Shown in pieces: positions 63,365-64,000 of a stretch of DNA of 64,000 nt; within the stretch, counting starts at the first letter, position 1, and every line of letters starts with the position of its first letter. The notes beneath the pieces are model-generated. The model had not been told where the DNA came from, searched no databases, and saw only the letters and a program-made list of their open reading frames with translations. The position numbers and the translations under genes are program-made. Origin of the DNA: Drosophila persimilis (taxonomy: Eukaryota; Arthropoda; Insecta; Diptera; Drosophilidae); the NCBI RefSeq assembly GCF_003286085.1, contig NW_020825294.1, positions 4,898,001-4,962,000 on the forward strand, given 5' to 3'.

Positions 63365-64000
63365 ATAGTGTTTTGGGGGATTGTATTACTTACTGCCACT
63401 GCAGTGGAGTGGCGACAAATTGTGCCTTGTGCTTTGGCAATTGTCTGCTTCGTTGCGCCAATCAGTCTCGCTAGACGTGTGGTGGATTTTCACTTTTCTT
63501 AAGAGGTTTCATCAGTGGGTGAGGAGCGGAGCTGCCTGAAGCTTAGATTTGTCAATGGTTTATGGAATGATATGTGTATGTGTACTACGAGTATGTTAAT
63601 GTGAAAGGCGAGATCTGGAGATGTCTAAAGCGAGAAACTACTCGAGCCACCCAGGGGAAATGATTGCAGGTCGCTGCATAGTTAAGAATCATTATGAAAT
63701 TATCACTGTTCGTTCATGTTGGTTGCATTCCGACGAACATGACCAATTCATTAGATGTTTGTCAAATTTTAAACGGAGATCCAAAACAGTTAGCGCCCTG
63801 CTTGTTGCCTGAAATTTCCGGCAAAGTCAATGATCAAACATTTCCTGCCAAAAAAAAAACAGAAGCAAAATGACTCTGGTGGTAGTCTATGAAAACGTGT
63901 CTGCACCTTATCAGCTTATTGAGAATTGCGGTGGTATTTCGCGGAATTGCTATCTTAAAAAATAACACCGAAAAGAAATAGAAACATTTCCCCGACGCCA
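63365..64000. other. Upstream flank at the window end
   Basis: Probable regulatory DNA of the secreted-protein gene. A 63-codon plus-strand frame (63621-63812) shows no features and is not called. Nothing else recognised before the window ends. Confidence 0.4.

Noticed and set aside
63621-63812. 63-codon plus-strand frame starting MSKARNYSSH
   Set aside because: No features, not supported by splice or promoter signals, close to chance length.

Overview
The window is nuclear DNA of a fruit fly, genus Drosophila. Genes have short 55-80 nt introns with GT-AG borders, are coded with GC-rich third positions, and sit in AT-rich flanks full of CA/GA microsatellites. They include lineage markers such as gurken, Akap200 and fuzzy. 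From memory, many of the genes map to Muller element B of D. melanogaster (cytological 29C-29F and about 39), but in a different order and mixture. I infer a Sophophora species outside the melanogaster group, possibly the obscura group; this is not proven.

Layout, left to right: Cul2 (+, cullin 2); an NCKAP5-like scaffold (-, 10 coding exons); an orphan gene with an internal triple repeat (-); mus201/XPG (-); Chrac-14 (-); D12/YEATS2 (+); gurken (+); Akap200 (-); about 11 kb of non-coding DNA, probably the 5' region of Akap200; an FRS2-like PTB adaptor (+); a tiny spliced gene (-); NAGLU (+); embargoed/exportin-1 (-); fuzzy (+); a small hypothetical gene (-); and a secreted Gly/His-rich protein (-). 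Exon joins were done by eye. In every multi-exon model reading frames and splice phases agree and the coding length is a multiple of three.

The standout feature is a direct tandem duplication of about 4,990 bp (17741-22730 and 22731-27719). It starts inside mus201 and ends inside D12. The two copies differ at only 8 places that I could see. It leaves one intact mus201 (left), one intact D12 (right), two intact Chrac-14 genes, and two reciprocal chimeras that read into each other on opposite strands at the junction. It is either a very young or polymorphic duplication, or two overlapping haplotype contigs joined end to end; both readings are set out in the findings.

Other notable points are a promoter-like module that recurs as an 82-bp inverted repeat between emb and fuzzy and again about 10 kb upstream of Akap200; a dispersed repeat family, one copy of which holds a 48-codon ORF; a GC-AG intron in Cul2; and a 53-residue two-exon gene between the FRS2-like gene and NAGLU. 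Functionally, Chrac-14 and D12 both belong to chromatin complexes (both are reported in the ATAC acetyltransferase) and share a divergent promoter. Cul2 (E3 ligase), mus201 (nucleotide excision repair), emb (nuclear export), NAGLU (lysosome) and fuzzy (planar polarity) are general or developmental cell genes. grk and the FRS2-like gene are EGFR/RTK pathway components.
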